From the NCBI RefSeq assembly GCF_019649055.1, contig NW_026570261.1, positions 558,001 through 622,000 on the forward strand: DNA of 64,000 bases. Reading direction: 5' to 3'. Under the pieces are notes generated by a model. It saw nothing but the letters and a program-made list of their open reading frames with translations, searched no databases and was not told the origin of the DNA. The stretch comes from Paramacrobiotus metropolitanus. Lineage: Eukaryota > Tardigrada > Eutardigrada > Parachela > Macrobiotidae. Both the position numbers and the translations under genes were made by a program. Of the stretch, positions 32,200-45,423 are shown piece by piece (position 1 is the stretch's first letter; each line of letters opens with the position of its first letter).

Positions 32200-33130
32200 G
32201 ACTACGCCAGAGTTCGGGCAGCAACACCTGCACCTGTCCCGACTCCACCTCCGGCGATACCGCAACAGACCGGATATCAGCCACACATGATGCCGGGATA
32301 TCAGACTCCAACGGCACAGTACGGACAACTGAGTCCGGCGCCGGCGACATTGGTGCAACAAGCACCAGTCCAACAACAGACTTGGGTGGGCGCAGCAGCG
32401 GCGAACTTGAATCCCCCGGCACCTGGAGTTGGAGCCCCCGTTAACAACTACGGTGGCCCAGGTTGTAGCTCGGGCGGCAACCAAAGCAACACAGGCTTTG
32501 GCTACGGACAGAACTCTAACCAGGGATACTCCGCATACGGCCAGTATCCTGCACAAGGATATTGCGGCGGAAGCTTTGGTCGCGGAAGAGGACGCGGCGG
32601 CTGGAATCGTGGCCGTGGAAACTTTCCCAACCGCGGCGGAGGCGGCAACCAACAAGGGAACCGACCTCCCCAAGCACAACAGAGTGCTCGGCAGGCGTCA
32701 ACATATGTCGACAAAATGGAGGCAGCTTTCTTCCAGTGCACGAAGGATAAGACCTTCACATGCAGGCACTGCATGTTTAACAATCACGACGAGTCACGTT
32801 GCGTATATGGATCGGACAACAATCCGAACCTGCGGTGGTACGACGATTGGTACCGCCGATACTCGACTTAAGGCCCGGTTGGCTCGGCCAATCCATTTTG
32901 GAGGGACGTCGTGCCACCACCACGCCTTCGCCAGCAACAAGCTGGTGGCTCGGGCAGCTCCGGCAACGGAAACCGGTCGCCCGGCCAGGGGAATGGCGGA
33001 AACCGCAGGAATAGCGGTGGGAACCAACAAGGTTCCCCAGCATACAGAGAACCGTTGCCGCCCCGCCAGTCGTTGAACTCGACACCACCCAACAACGGGT
33101 CGGCTCGGAGTAACTCCCCGGGAAACGCCC
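32200..33130 (+). other. Fossil part: gag-like nucleocapsid region
   Basis: Gln/Pro/Gly-rich sequence with an RGRGRGGWNRGRG basic patch and one CCHC zinc knuckle (CRHCMFNNHDESRC) near 32757-32800, the nucleic-acid-binding end of Gag. No capsid domain was recognised upstream of it. Confidence 0.6.
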
Positions 33131-33137
33131 AAGGTCG

Positions 33138-36100
33138 ATGAGCTCCGGTGACTCATTCGACCTCCAACATCCAACCAAACCACCGGACAAGGATACCCCA
33201 ACTAACCAGCCGCTTATTCCCCGGAACGAACCGAACTTCAATCCGTTACAAGAACGGATAGCAACAGTCCTAAAAGCATTAGGACTGGACTGGATCAGCT
33301 GCACGGAAGACGAATTCCTTGCAGCATTGTCAGCTCCCACAAAGGAGGCGACGGCTGCCCGAACTATGGCAGCCGAACTCGGCATTTTCATCAACAATGG
33401 TGAAATCGAAATCCGGACCGGAACGCAAGAAATGCCCGGCCAAACCGACCCAGCGCGCCGACATTGCGCTGAAACGTCGAAAGTCTGGAACGAATCGAAT
33501 TTCCCCACAACGATCGAGGAAGGCTATCAACAGATAGCAACCATCCTACAACTACTCGGACTGAACAAAGACAGTTCAGAGGAGGACTTCGCAAAGGCGA
33601 TGTCGACCTCCACAAAGGAGGTGGAGACGGCTCGGAAGTTAGCCGCTCAGCTCGGCGTGTACGCCAACAATGGCACCGTCGAAGCCTGGCCCGGGATGCA
33701 ACAGGCACTCGAGGCAACCGACCCAGCGCCTCGATTTGGTGCTGGAACGTCGGAGGTCGGAACGCGAGAAACGCCCGGCCTAAGCAGCGCGAACAACGCG
33801 ACTGCGCCGTCCGTCACACAAAGTGACATAGTACGGCCCGGCCACGGAAGTTGGACCGGATTGCCGGTGAGGATAAACTCAACCGAGCAGCCCAGACGAG
33901 GCCCAAGACGTGGAGGACCGGGACGCCGATCCACGCACAGGGGCAACAGAAACTTCCCCAATGTGTCATCCGGACGCGCAACGGATAGATACGCTGTAAC
34001 AATGGCAGCCATCGACCTCACCGAAGAACCGGGAGGATTCGAAGAGTGGGAAAGAGTCCCATTGGAAGCACAGGTACCCGTTTACTCTCGGCCGGGAGAA
34101 GCGGATCTCTTCCAGCGAAAAGAGCAACCAGCTAGAACGGTAGCCGGTTCTCGAACATTCCTCAACCTCGAGTATATGTGGTCGAAACTGAGGCCAACAG
34201 AAGCCTCAATGGAGGAACGGATACTAGCACAGGCACAACGGTTCGGAACCGCCAAAATACCAGAGGGCGGAGTAGCTAACCGACCTGAGGTACAAGAAGT
34301 GGTTGAAGTCGGAGTCAAACTCACACAGGGTTCCACTCAACAGCCAACCGACCATGGACCGGTGTCGTTAATCCCCATCAAACCAACGGTGCGGGAAGTT
34401 ACGTTCAAGAAGGGAACACACAAGAAACCGAAGACAGTTCGAGCTTGGACACACGAAATCCAAGTCGGAACCACGCCCACATTGGGGATGCTGGATACCG
34501 GAGCGGAGATCTCGCTCATCGGACAACGGTTTTGCGAGAGAAATGGTTTAACGATGCAACCCCTCGGACATTACACCAAAATACTTGGTGTAGGCGGACA
34601 AGTCGCCTTTATGGTGTCTCACTGTTGTACTGCACCTGTAACAATGCAGGGACTTACAAGCCACCACACATTCCACGTCCAGCCGACCGAAGCGGACATT
34701 CCAGTGCTACTCGGATGTGACTACTTGCATTTAAAGTTCACCTTCGTTTTAACACCGATTCCTACCCCGGAACAACCAGGAGGAACGACGGTAGTGCAGT
34801 CTATCCCGATACCAGAGGCATCGGGCGTGTTACCAAGTGAAGCGAGGATAAGTCGGATTGATCACCCTTCGGATCCTACGCGTAACATTTGCCGTGACTG
34901 CTGGGACAACAACCGGACTCTGCTCGAGGAACTTAAACTGCACAACGCCATCGAAGCGTACGAAGAACGGAAAAGCACCGGAACATTACGATCGGCGAAG
35001 ACTGTATTAAAGTCTATCCCGATACCAGAGGCATCCGCTGACGCGGATGCCCAGAACCTAGAACGAGTACGACAAAAGTACCGAACATGGTTCTCGGGAG
35101 TTCGACACTTTCTCGACCAATGGACATCGGAAATGGCGACCACTCTGCAACAGAACGGAGCGGCAACTCCCGACCAGATACTGGAAGCACAACGAAAGTG
35201 CGAACCGATAATCGCCCTCACGAACGACATAGAGGACGAAGCATGGGAATGGGAAGAGGAACGTATCCCTATCCACCGACAGTACGTGGAATACGGACTT
35301 CCCATACCACCCCCGCTGGAAATGCCTTGTCAAGAATTAGGCTACCAACTCTTCGCCTACATGCAACGAATACGGTTGCACGGAGAATCGTCAACAACCG
35401 CATTTTGGCAACGGTACGGCGAGGATACCGCCATAACGCGACACATCCCTGATCCGCTACCACCACTCATGGAACATACTCCAACCGACGTGAAGTTTGT
35501 GAGTAGCCCACCGAGGCCCCAGGAAAACATAGCCCTGGAGGAAACCGATAAACCCTATTGGTGTGCTATCTGTCAAGACAACATTGACAGGGTAGTACGA
35601 GAAATAAAGGCTCACCACGACCTAACCTGGTCGGACGACAGACCGTCGTCACCGTCGCCTCCGCAACAGGAACGGAAGGTTGACCGCTTTCGGAAGCCCC
35701 AACCGACAGGCATCCAATGGCTGAGCAACATAGGCTCACAGGGAACCGACCTTGAGAATCAGGACGGAACGAGTCGACCAACCAAACCGACGGATCAAGT
35801 CGACCAACCCGAACCGACCACAAAGGCCGGACTCGGCAACATACCAGAAGCCGACCTCGAAAACGGATCGGAAATCGAATTCGAGGATTACAGATCGGAC
35901 GACTCGGACATACAAAGTACGAGTGATTCGGCGAACACGGACTCCGATAACCGACCTTCGGAAGAATCCGAGGGAGAAGACGACGAAGAATTCGATCTGT
36001 CAGTCCGACACTGTAGGACGGATAAACCGAGCATAAACGACTCGGATGATTCGTCATCGGAGGACGAAGAACCGACCTACGATGTCCGGCTAACCACACA

Positions 36101-37380
36101 ATTGCGGTCTATAATTCACACAGAATTTATAGACGAGCAACCGGAACAAACCAAACAAGAAAAATCGGTCGACTCCGAACAACAGGAGGAACTTAAACAA
36201 CTTAAGGCTTTGTGGAGATTCGGAGGAGGTAAACCGGAAGAAGACGATCTCCGACCTCCAACTATCGTCGTCCAGCAGATGTCAACAGAACAATCGACCT
36301 TGGCTGACTTGACCGATCAACAGAAGTCGGGGCATTTCAACACAAGGAAGGCACGAGTCGCCAAAGTCAAGACGATTGAAGAGCTGGACCTGGACAACAA
36401 ATGCCCAGAAGTCCACCACTTAAAGCTGGATCCTTATGTAGATACGAAAGCGTTGGACCGACAAGTTGTCTTTAACAGCGAACGAGTCTCTCTCCCACCA
36501 TGGTCAACATGCTCGATCAAGGTACGGACGACCAAACCAATGGACCCGAGAAGACGAATTTACTTCCCTACCCTACAACGGGTAGTCCGACCTATTCGGC
36601 CAATCGAAGCCAAGATCGACATCCGACCTCAAAACGACACGGCCTGGATAAACATCCAGAATACGACTCACCAAACGAAGGTGCTGAAGAAAGGCGTACG
36701 CCTTGGCCACATGCAACATTCCGATGTCTACGAACCGGAAATTAATAACGAATTTGTCGAATGGGAACTCCCACACAAAGTGGCGAAGACATGGCCCCCG
36801 ACTGGGGAAGTAAAGCCAAAACCCCAGTTCGAAGTTTTCGAGGCAACAGGAGTTCGATCTCAACAGAAAGTCAAACTCATCCCTCGAGCCGTAACCATGG
36901 TAGAAGTCGTCCTGGACGTACCGGTATCCACGGACCAGAAACTGATGTACCTAGGAGAATCCGACCCCAAACGAGAAGGAGTCGAATTCATGGACGGCGT
37001 AACCAAGTATGACGGGAAACGATTCACCGTCATGGTGGCAAACCATACTCACCGAGAGGTCACCTTACGCAAAGGTGCACTGATGGGTAGAGCTGAAGCA
37101 TTCACAATGATGACGGACGATCAGAAAGTCGAAGAAGCACGAGTCAACACGGCTGAGGTAGAAAGGGAAGACGCCGAGTCCCAGGAGGAGCGAAGGAGAA
37201 TCATCGACTCCATGAACTTCGCAAAAAACTTAACCGACGATCAGCTAGCCAAACTGAAAGCAGTTGCATGGGATTACCGGACCGCATTTCCGACCTCGAA
37301 GAAACCTTATGGAGATGTCAAAGGGGTAACACATACCATTGATGTCCAAGGGGCGCAGCCGATTAAAAATGAACCCCACC
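33138..37380 (+). other. Fossil part: pol leader, protease and long linker
   Basis: The aspartic protease signature LDTGAEISLIG lies near 34490-34525. The region before it (about 440 residues) holds two similar copies of a roughly 90-residue unit. The linker after it, about 950 residues, is far longer than usual for Ty3/Gypsy. It carries an IPIPEAS duplication, two C-X2-C motifs and a long acidic stretch, followed by beta-rich segments (TTHQTKVLKKGVRLGHM, THREVTLRKGALMGRAE) of the kind often found before RT. Confidence 0.65.
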
Positions 37381-38640
37381 AGGACAAGCTGGAAGGGACG
37401 TGAATTCATCAAAAAACACGTGCAAGAGATGCTCGACCAAGAAGTCATCGAACCGTCATCGGCTGCATGGAGCTTCCCCGTCGTCTTAGCCGCAAAACGG
37501 AACGGAGACGGCACGGTAGGAACACGCTTCTGCATTAACTATATCAACTTGAATGCCGTTACAAAGAAAAACAATTACCCACTATCGAGCCAGGACGAGC
37601 TACTGGACCGATGCGCCGGAATGGAATACTACGGCAAGGTAGACTGTCAGTCCGGCTTTTGGCAAATTCCAATGGATGAACAATTTAAAGACTACACGAC
37701 CTTCGTAACACCCGAAGGCATGTGGCGATTCAACCGTATGCCGTTTGGAGTCTGCAACGGACCAGCGACTTTCCAGATGCACATGCACAAAATCACAGCG
37801 TCAGCTCGGAAGAAAGGTGTGTTTGCCTACATCGACGACATCATCTTCTTCGGCAAAACTTTCGAAGACTTCCTTGAGGCTTTCCGAGCGACTCTCGAAT
37901 GCCTCCGCGACGCTGGATTTACGGTCAGATCCTCCAAATGTGAGATCGGAACGGACAGACTGCTGTTTCTTGGACACGTGCTTAGCAAAGACAGAGTCCA
38001 GACCGATGATGAGAAAGTGGCCTGTATTGCAGAACAAAGCTGCCCGAGAACTGAACGGCAACTTAGGTCGTTCCTCGGACTGGCCAACTATTATCGTAAG
38101 TTTATCCGAGGATACGCTCAGAAAACTTCAAAGATGTATGAGCTCCTCCGGAAGGATAAAAATATCAAGCTCGTTTGGACGGAAGCCCACACGGCTGCGT
38201 TCAACGACATTAAGAAGGCGCTAACAGAAGCATCCGTACTGGCGAAGTTCGACCCGACTAAGAAGACCGTCATCGAATGTGACGCAAGCGGAGCCGGATT
38301 CGGCGCGGTGATCTCACAAGACGATCATCCAATCGCCTACGCCAGTCGAGTCCTACGCGGACCGGAACTCAACTATGGAGTTACTGAGTGGGAATGCCTG
38401 GCTGTGGTATGGGCGGTGCAGAAATTTAAACATTTCATCGTCCACGGACCATTCACCGTAAGAACGGATCACCGAGCAATGCAGAATCTGCTCCGATGCG
38501 AGTCGAACCGACCTGGCATCAACCCTCGACTAACGAGATGGGCACTGGCTTTACAAGGACGGGACATAACCATCGAGTATAAGCCAGGCGTATTCACCGA
38601 CAATGCAGATGCCCTGTCGAGATGGCCACTAGAACGCAGT
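37380..38640 (+). other. Fossil part: reverse transcriptase and RNase H
   Basis: RT signatures: WSFPVVLAAKRNGDG, FNRMPFGVCNGPATF and YIDDIIFF (the YxDD box, near 37834). RNase H follows with ECDASGAGFGAVISQ near 38275 and HFIVHGPFTVRTDHRA. Ty3/Gypsy order. Confidence 0.85.
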
Positions 38641-39059
38641 GAAGATAAAGATCCACACGAAGAGTTGGACCAAGTCCCCAACTTTGAGGACTTCAGGGAC
38701 GAAGTTAAGGTCTGTACAATACGGACTCTTAGACGTCTGAAAGCGAACGCCTCCAAGAAAAAGAAGAAGGATAAGGAAAACCCACCGAAAATCCCCCTTC
38801 CACCGGTTCTCCCCGGATGCAATGTCATAACCGACTGGCACGACTTGAGCACCACAGAGGTCCAAGTCATTAACATACCGCACCAGAGACACTGGAACCG
38901 ACCATTCGAACCGTTAAACACGGCGGAAGATGACGAGTTGGGAGTCGAAGAGACACTCCCACCTCCACCCGAACCAAACTTGGAACTTCGGAAAGCGCAG
39001 TTGCGGGACTCACAACTACGCAAAATTATCGACAAACTGTAGAATCCATAGAAACTCGA

Positions 39060-40460
39060 CCATAAGTTGAAACATCTGGAACATTACCAGATGGCGCAAG
39101 GAGCACTGTACAGACTGAAGACGATCAACACAAAGTTGGAACGTTGCTTCGTCGTACCACTCTTCATGCGCAATCAAATTATCCGATCGCTCCACGACGG
39201 AAAAACCGGAAACCACTTCGGATGGGAAAAGACGATCGAGGCACTGAAGTTGCGTTACTACTGGGTTCGCATGAATAGCGATGCCATTGCCTACATCGAG
39301 AAATGCCGACCGTGCATCGTGACCAATATGCAACGATGCCCACCACCGGGTAAACTTCAAAAGACGGAAGTCGGTGAAGCCTGGTACCGCATATACGCGG
39401 ACTTCAAAGGTCCTCTTCCTCGGACGGAGACGAAGGGATACCAGTACATCGCAATAGTAACTGACCAGCTGACGAAGTTTACCGTCGCCCGGGCAACGAG
39501 GACGAACACGGCGAGAGAATTCGAACGATTCTTCGTCAAGGACGTCTTACTGAAGTATGAAATGCCGACCTTCATCCACTCGGACAGAGAGACACACTTC
39601 ACAGCGAGGACGTTCGCTAAGGTCGCACGGATCTTTGGCATCCAACATACATTTGGAACTGCCCATCATCCGGAAGGACAAGGACAGGTCAAACGGCAAA
39701 TGCAAACGATTTGGGACGGAATAAGGAAGTTCTGCGATGTAAAAGACGGACACTGATGGCACAGAGCCTTGGATAATGTCGTCTGCGGAATGAACCGAGC
39801 CGTCCACGCCGCGACTAAGTTTTCACTGTTTTACATGCTGTATGGTCGAGAAATGACCATGCCACAGGACATAGTGGCCGGAACGAATACACCGGAAACC
39901 TTCACGGATAAGGAACATTATATCCGACGGATTAAAGAACGACTTCAGCGCTCGCACGAGATTGCCCGCATCAAGATTGATGAATCATTCGAACGGAATG
40001 CCGAGCACTACAATAAGAAGAAGTCGAGTCCGACCTTCAAACTGAGGGATAAGGTAACGGTGGAATTCCCGACCAAAGACCCAACTCGGAAGGAACGCTA
40101 CGATGGAGTTTGGACGGTCATCAGCTATGTTGGCCCAAACAACTTGCTCTTTCGATGCGAAGACCGACGTGAAGATACGGTAGCCGTCGACCGAGTAAAA
40201 CATTGCCGAGTCGAGAGAAGCCGACCAGCAACTCGGTCAACTGGCCCAGTAGCCGACCCGACAGAAGGGAAAGCTACTCAGAAGCCGAGGAAGAAACCGG
40301 AAGAAACCGTCGAGAAACCTTCGGATCCGACCAACGAAATGGATAAAACTGAGCCGACGGCGAAGAAGAAGCGAGGTCGACCTCGGAAAAAACCTCCGAC
40401 CGACTTCGAGAGGCCTGCACTGAAAGAACTGCAGAAGCAAGATGTGATAGCTGCTTAACC
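39060..40460 (+). other. Fossil part: integrase
   Basis: An HHCC zinc-binding region (SLHDGKTGNHFGWEKT ... CRPC), a core with YADFKGPL and IHSDRETHF, and a C-terminal module (LRDKVTVEFP ... YDGVWTVISYVGP) like the GPY/F module of this family. The tail carries an AT-hook-like KKKRGRPRKK near 40360-40395. Confidence 0.8.
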
Positions 40461-40559
40461 AGCACCAACCTCGGATGAAGCTGAGAACAAAGCTCAGCCG
40501 ACCACGGAAAAACCAAAGGAGTCGGAAGACAAGTCGGAAACGCCGGTCCAGCCAGCTAA

Positions 40560-40990
40560 CCAACCTACGGAGGAACCGGAGCCGGTGACAAAGCCAGCTC
40601 GGAAGAAGAGGACGGTTAAGAAAACCGACTCGTCGGCACCGACCACAGAAGTCGCCGTAGCCGACTCGGCAGTCCAACCGCCCAAGCCTAAGCGCAAGTA
40701 TACAAAGCGGAAGGTCGACTTACCCAACACATCGGCACCGACCACGGAAGTCGCTGTAGCCGATCAGGCAGTAAAACCGACTAAGCCGAAACGAAAGTAT
40801 GGGACAGCTAAGAAGCCAAATCTGACAGCACAACATATGCTGGAGGAAACTGAAGTCGCTGAAGATGAAGCCCATAAAGAAATTCTCGAACGAATCTCAG
40901 AAGGACGGGCAGACTCGGAGAAACCAGTCAAAACAGCAAAACCCAAGACACCCAAAACAGCAGTCACAACAGCATGGACTCAGTCATAGG
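40560..40990 (+). other. Fossil part: basic repeat tail after integrase
   Basis: Two copies of a 35-40-residue unit (SAPTTEVAVAD then KPKRKY) in a Lys/Pro-rich, disordered stretch. With the AT-hook before it, this looks like a DNA- or chromatin-binding extension. Confidence 0.5.
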
Positions 40991-41159
40991 GCCAGAGGCG
41001 AAAAACTTGAATAAGTTTTAGGTAGCTTAACAGTAGCTAGGTATAGATGGACCTTTGGTGTCGAAATGGAACTCTTTAGTTGACCGGAACATCTTCAGTT
41101 GAATGTACGGGAGTAGGTAGAATTCTAACGCGCCGTATTTCCTTTCTTTGACAGCAAGC

Positions 41160-44100
41160 AACAATGTCAGGTCGTCACCGACACGACCCACCTTCCAGCG
41201 GATCGAATAGCGGACGTAGCGGCAGCGGATCGAACCGATCACAGCCCTACCCGACTCATCGCTCGACATCGCGATCGGACAATTCGCGGTCGGCCACACA
41301 GACGCCATTACCGCAGGTAGATAACCCTAGCGCTAACGTAACAGCTAATGTGTTAGCAGGTCTTACGGTCGGGCCCCAACGTGGAACGATACCGCTGCAC
41401 ATATTGCCACCGAACACAGTAGTCGATAACAAAGGCTGCCTGTGGAATCTCGGAACTGGAACGAGTCAGACGACTCCGATAACGGCAGCAGACCCACATG
41501 GTCATATGCCATCTTATCAGTGGTCGGTACCGACTACGATAGTCGGACCGATCAGCCCGGCATCAACAATGATGACCGGAGCAGTTTACCCGACACCCAC
41601 AACGGTGCCAGGGATGGCGAACACGCCCGCCACGATTTACACGGTGCCCACAATGGCGCCAGGAATGGCTAACACGGCGGGTCCGATCCATACGACGGCG
41701 ACATTGACGTCGAGTAGCTTCGCATAGAACCTACCGCCGATGCGATTCGTATCAGTTCCGCCAACGCCCGGAATACCACCCCCAACTTTGACGATCGGAA
41801 CAATGAGTATAGTCGGCCCGGACGGCTCAATCTCGCCACCAAGGCCAGTATTGCTAACTCCACCAATTTCGCCGACTCACCTCCGACAGCCCGGACAACA
41901 GAACCTCTGGATGGATCCGAACGCGACTACCCACTTAATGAACCGGCTGAACCAGCATAGAAGCCAGGTCGGAGGACAAAGCCAACAAGTGCCTGTCTCG
42001 ACGACGGCTACACAGGTTGTAACGTCGATGCCTCCACCCTTCGCGGTCGCCCAGCAGATTAACACCAACGGCAGAACCGAAGCGGAATTGCGCCAGCAAG
42101 CGACATTGGCTCGTGCTCACATAGACACGATTAGCCAAGCACTGACGCAGACTTCACAAATGGATCCGAGCCACACTCAGTACAGAATGAAGTTGCTGGG
42201 TGAACTGTCGTACTACGAGAACCGTCTGAACGACGCTAACAAAAAGCTCCATGCCGAGGAACAGGAAACCCTCCGAATCTGCCAAGAAGCGGTAGCTCGG
42301 CATATTGCCCAGAGACTGGGAGAAGATCCTGGCCCTCCAAGTCTGACCACACAGGTCAGTACGCCGACCTCCCAGGCAACTCGGCCAACTCCGCGAAGTC
42401 CCTTAAGGATAAACGGAAGGCCAAGAAGGAAGCAGCAAAGCAGTCTACTAAACCGCAATCGACGGAAATACAGAAGAAACCAGTGAAGTCGGAAGCCAAG
42501 GAGACGACCAAACCGAAGTCGGACTCCACGGTGAAGACACCGAAGCCTAATCCGGCTAAGCGGCATAAGTCATCCGACGACTTGGACATCTCGGATGCCG
42601 GCCCACAAAGGACCGAGCAGAAAGAAAAAAGCCGCATGATAAGGATGCGGTCAAGCGGAAATTCCAAAAGGTAATGGAGCGAGCCGGCACAAAGCCGACT
42701 AAAACTCTAGTAGGTCGACCACAGAAGTCGTCCAAACCGCCGACTTCGACTGAGGATCCCCACATCGAAACCACATTCCGATGCGGAATCCGACCTGATT
42801 TCCGACATTGAAGAGAAGGACTGATCTACGACAATGGAGAAGGAGATCCCTATGAAGGATTCAAGGGTGATCTGGAGGAAATATTCAATCACGGCGCGGA
42901 CACCGACGAATCACAGTGGCCAGCCCCAGACGACGTACGTGAGCGCCTTCCGGACAAACAACCGGACGATCCGGTTGACACGTTAATCCGTACCGTCCGA
43001 GTACACGTAAAAGTCGTAAGGAGCATCGAAAACGCCAGGAAAAACGGCGCAGACATTTACGAATTCTTGGTTCGAGACTTATCGAACAACATCTAAGTCG
43101 GAGGCGTAACCGGAAAATGGTTGACGCATCAACTTATGATGCAGATTGTCGCCTGGACTTCGGATTTCGGATTAGCAGTAGCCGTTCACCGACAATCGGG
43201 ACGGATGGCCGAACTGCTCCCACCGGACCTCATCAAAGCACTTAGAAGTGCAGCTGCAAGGAACCAGGACGACACACCGACTAGAATTGCACGGTGTATC
43301 GGATACATTCGGAATCCCCGCGGATCGACATTGGTCCAAATCGCCCGTGTATACAACGTGATGTACATGGATAAAAAGGGGAACATCGACGAAATTATCA
43401 TGAATAGGATAGGTGACCGCACCGCATCCTTGGTCGAACAACATACTCTCCAGACGACTAACGCGGAACGCGATGTACCTGTTCGGTACACCGTGCCTGA
43501 CTTCATACCGGAACAACGTCGGCGTGAATTCAATCTCCGGATGTCTTATGTCAACACGGACAAGCCTCCGGCGGGCACGGAACCTACCGAAGTTTATAGC
43601 GACTCGAATGAACAACCGTCGGAAGATGCAGCCAATTAGCTGCATATAGCTCGAACGGCTGGACAGTCGTCACAAAGACGAGTCCAAGTCTTATCCCGAC
43701 CTTGAGCACCCTTTGAACCGACAACATATGTCGGCACGGCATCAGCTCCAGCGGGACGAGCAAGCACGGCCAAACCAACTCGGAGCGCGAAGGGACGGTT
43801 TATTCCGAAGGACGCACAGTCACTTCCACCGTCCTCGCCCATGGAAATTTCGCCGGAGCCTGACGACTTGACTGAACGGAAGGAAAAGTCGAAGCCGACC
43901 AAGACGAAACAGAAGCCGGCTAAGAAGAAGGAACCGAAGTCATCAGAACTGATTTCGTCATCCGAGGAAGAAACTGATGACGATGATGACGAAAACGGCC
44001 AACCACCGCCGTCGGCCCCAGCACCTCAACAGCAGGGCGAACCGGTAATTCCGGATAAACAACCTGAAGAGAAGGATAGCGGCGACAAAGCCGACGATTT

Positions 44101-44190
44101 CAAAAGCAACGAAGACGACGGTGGAGTATATGTCCCTCGCCAGTACGGTAAACGGATACCATTAACCCCCGACACTGACGAGCGTGTTTT
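41160..44190 (+). other. Fossil part: unassigned 3-kb module after pol
   Basis: Starts with a Ser/Arg-rich leader (MSGRHRHDPPSSGSN) after a pyrimidine-rich TTTCTTTGACAG, then a Pro/Thr-rich part with PGMANT repeats, a helical part (LRQQATLARAHIDTISQA) and a Lys/Glu-rich acidic end. It sits where env would lie but shows no signal peptide or membrane segment. It resembles Gag in composition more than Env. Function unknown. Confidence 0.45.
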
Positions 44191-44300
44191 GTAACTTTTT
44201 CTGAGCGCTCGCTCTTTCCTGATTCGTTTTTCAGTTTACAGTATAATTGAACTAACTATGTACAGATATGTTAAAAATAAACTGTTGAAGTAGAAATTAG
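44186..44300 (+). terminator. Family-shared 3' UTR tail with poly(A) signal
   Basis: Matches 9366-9455 (TTTTGTAACTTTTT, GCTCGCT, GTACAGATATGTTAAAAA). AATAAA is at 44276-44281. It follows the fossil directly, so it is probably the surviving end of another F-box family copy. Confidence 0.55.
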
Positions 44301-44344
44301 TTCGGCTGCGGAATCTCATAAAACGGGATATAAAACTGATAAAG

Positions 44345-44482
44345 AATAAAAAAAATTTCCTGATGAAGAAGAGCTATTGAAAATCAAATTTCTTCGTTCT
44401 AACAACATTGAAGAGTTTGCTAGCGTCCAAATGAGCTGCGGTCCACTAGATTCCTTCACTGTTCAACTCCAAAGCGCAAGTC
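44345..44482 (+). CDS. Candidate exon with Tudor-like start
   Basis: The frame reads KKFPDEEELLKIKFLR, SNNIEEFASVQMSCGPLDSF and TVQLQSAS before a C|GTAAGC donor. VQMSCGPLDSFTVQL resembles the opening strands of a Tudor domain (a V-x-V-x-x-x-x-S-P-x-x-F-x-V-Q-L pattern), a methyl-arginine or methyl-lysine reader. If the donor is not used, the frame continues to about 44556. No acceptor is clear upstream, so it may be a first exon fragment or a relic. Confidence 0.35.
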
Positions 44483-45423
44483 GTAAGCTGGGAATTGTTT
44501 TCGGCTCTCTGATCATGGGGCTTCGCTTTCTGTTTGTACAAATTACTTTCTTTTGAGCATCTTTTGTTGTAACTTCATATACCTCATTTTTATCGCTGTT
44601 TTATTCTTAATCCCATGTTTATAGCACTGAATGGGTTCCTTGACTATATTTACATTATATACAATGCGAGTTTGAATCGGCTCGACCTGCTGTAATAGCC
44701 GACAAGGTTTTTTGGTTGCGGTTATCTGGCTGAGCCGGCGCAGCCGAGACGGCTTCGGTTGAGCCATTGCCATCTCTATTTTCAGCAACGCTTACTAGGA
44801 GGATTTCCGCATCACAGGTTACGAACTGGAATTAGCACGTGTGTGCGAGTACAAGTACCATCGGTTTCACGGGCGCATAAAATACAGTAAATTATACGCT
44901 ATAAACCGAACGGTTGCATGTATACGTACTCATATTTTTCAACATCCCTGCAACGTCCCGGAAGACGGAGCGGTGAACGACGAAGCTGCTGTCGGAAGTG
45001 CGGGAGACACAACTGGGCAGCTGGGCTGATTTGCATATGCCACCTTCGCAACAGTTAACTACTTAAACCACGAGGACAATTTATTATACGGGCAAATCAA
45101 GATTTCGAGCGAAAACGGTTTGGCGTATTGAGTCTTCCTTTAATAAAAAGACCCGGTACATATATATTGCAAGTCTCTGTAAATTCAAGCGATCAGTAAC
45201 TTTCGTGCAGTCTCAAACCAAGAGTCGACGTTTTTCCTGTCAGAAAATGCAGTAAAAAAGTGTGTCCTACCAAAACAACATGTACTTTGCAACAGTGTTC
45301 CGGGTAAACCGGCTTCGAGTCGGCCTATCCGTTTAAGCCTACGTTGAAGCTTACGTCTAAGAGGAAAGCTGAGCCGGTTCGGGTAGGAGAGAAAAAGCTT
45401 TCGAGCCCCTTCGTAATTTAGCC

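Larger units (their letters stand above)
32200..44190 (+). mobile_element. Ty3/Gypsy-like LTR retroelement fossil
   Basis: A GC-richer block, clearly different from its AT-rich surroundings, with gag-like, protease, reverse transcriptase, RNase H and integrase regions in Ty3/Gypsy order, followed by a further 3 kb. It is broken, with about eight interruptions. No matching LTR pair was found at the ends, so its age cannot be judged from LTRs; the ends may be lost or rearranged. The right end abuts the family-shared 3' UTR tail at 44186, which suggests that it lies in or next to a copy of the F-box family gene. Confidence 0.8.

Noticed and set aside
41160-44190. Envelope gene in the Ty3/Gypsy fossil
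   Set aside because: No signal peptide, furin-like site or membrane segment seen; the composition is disordered and Gag-like.
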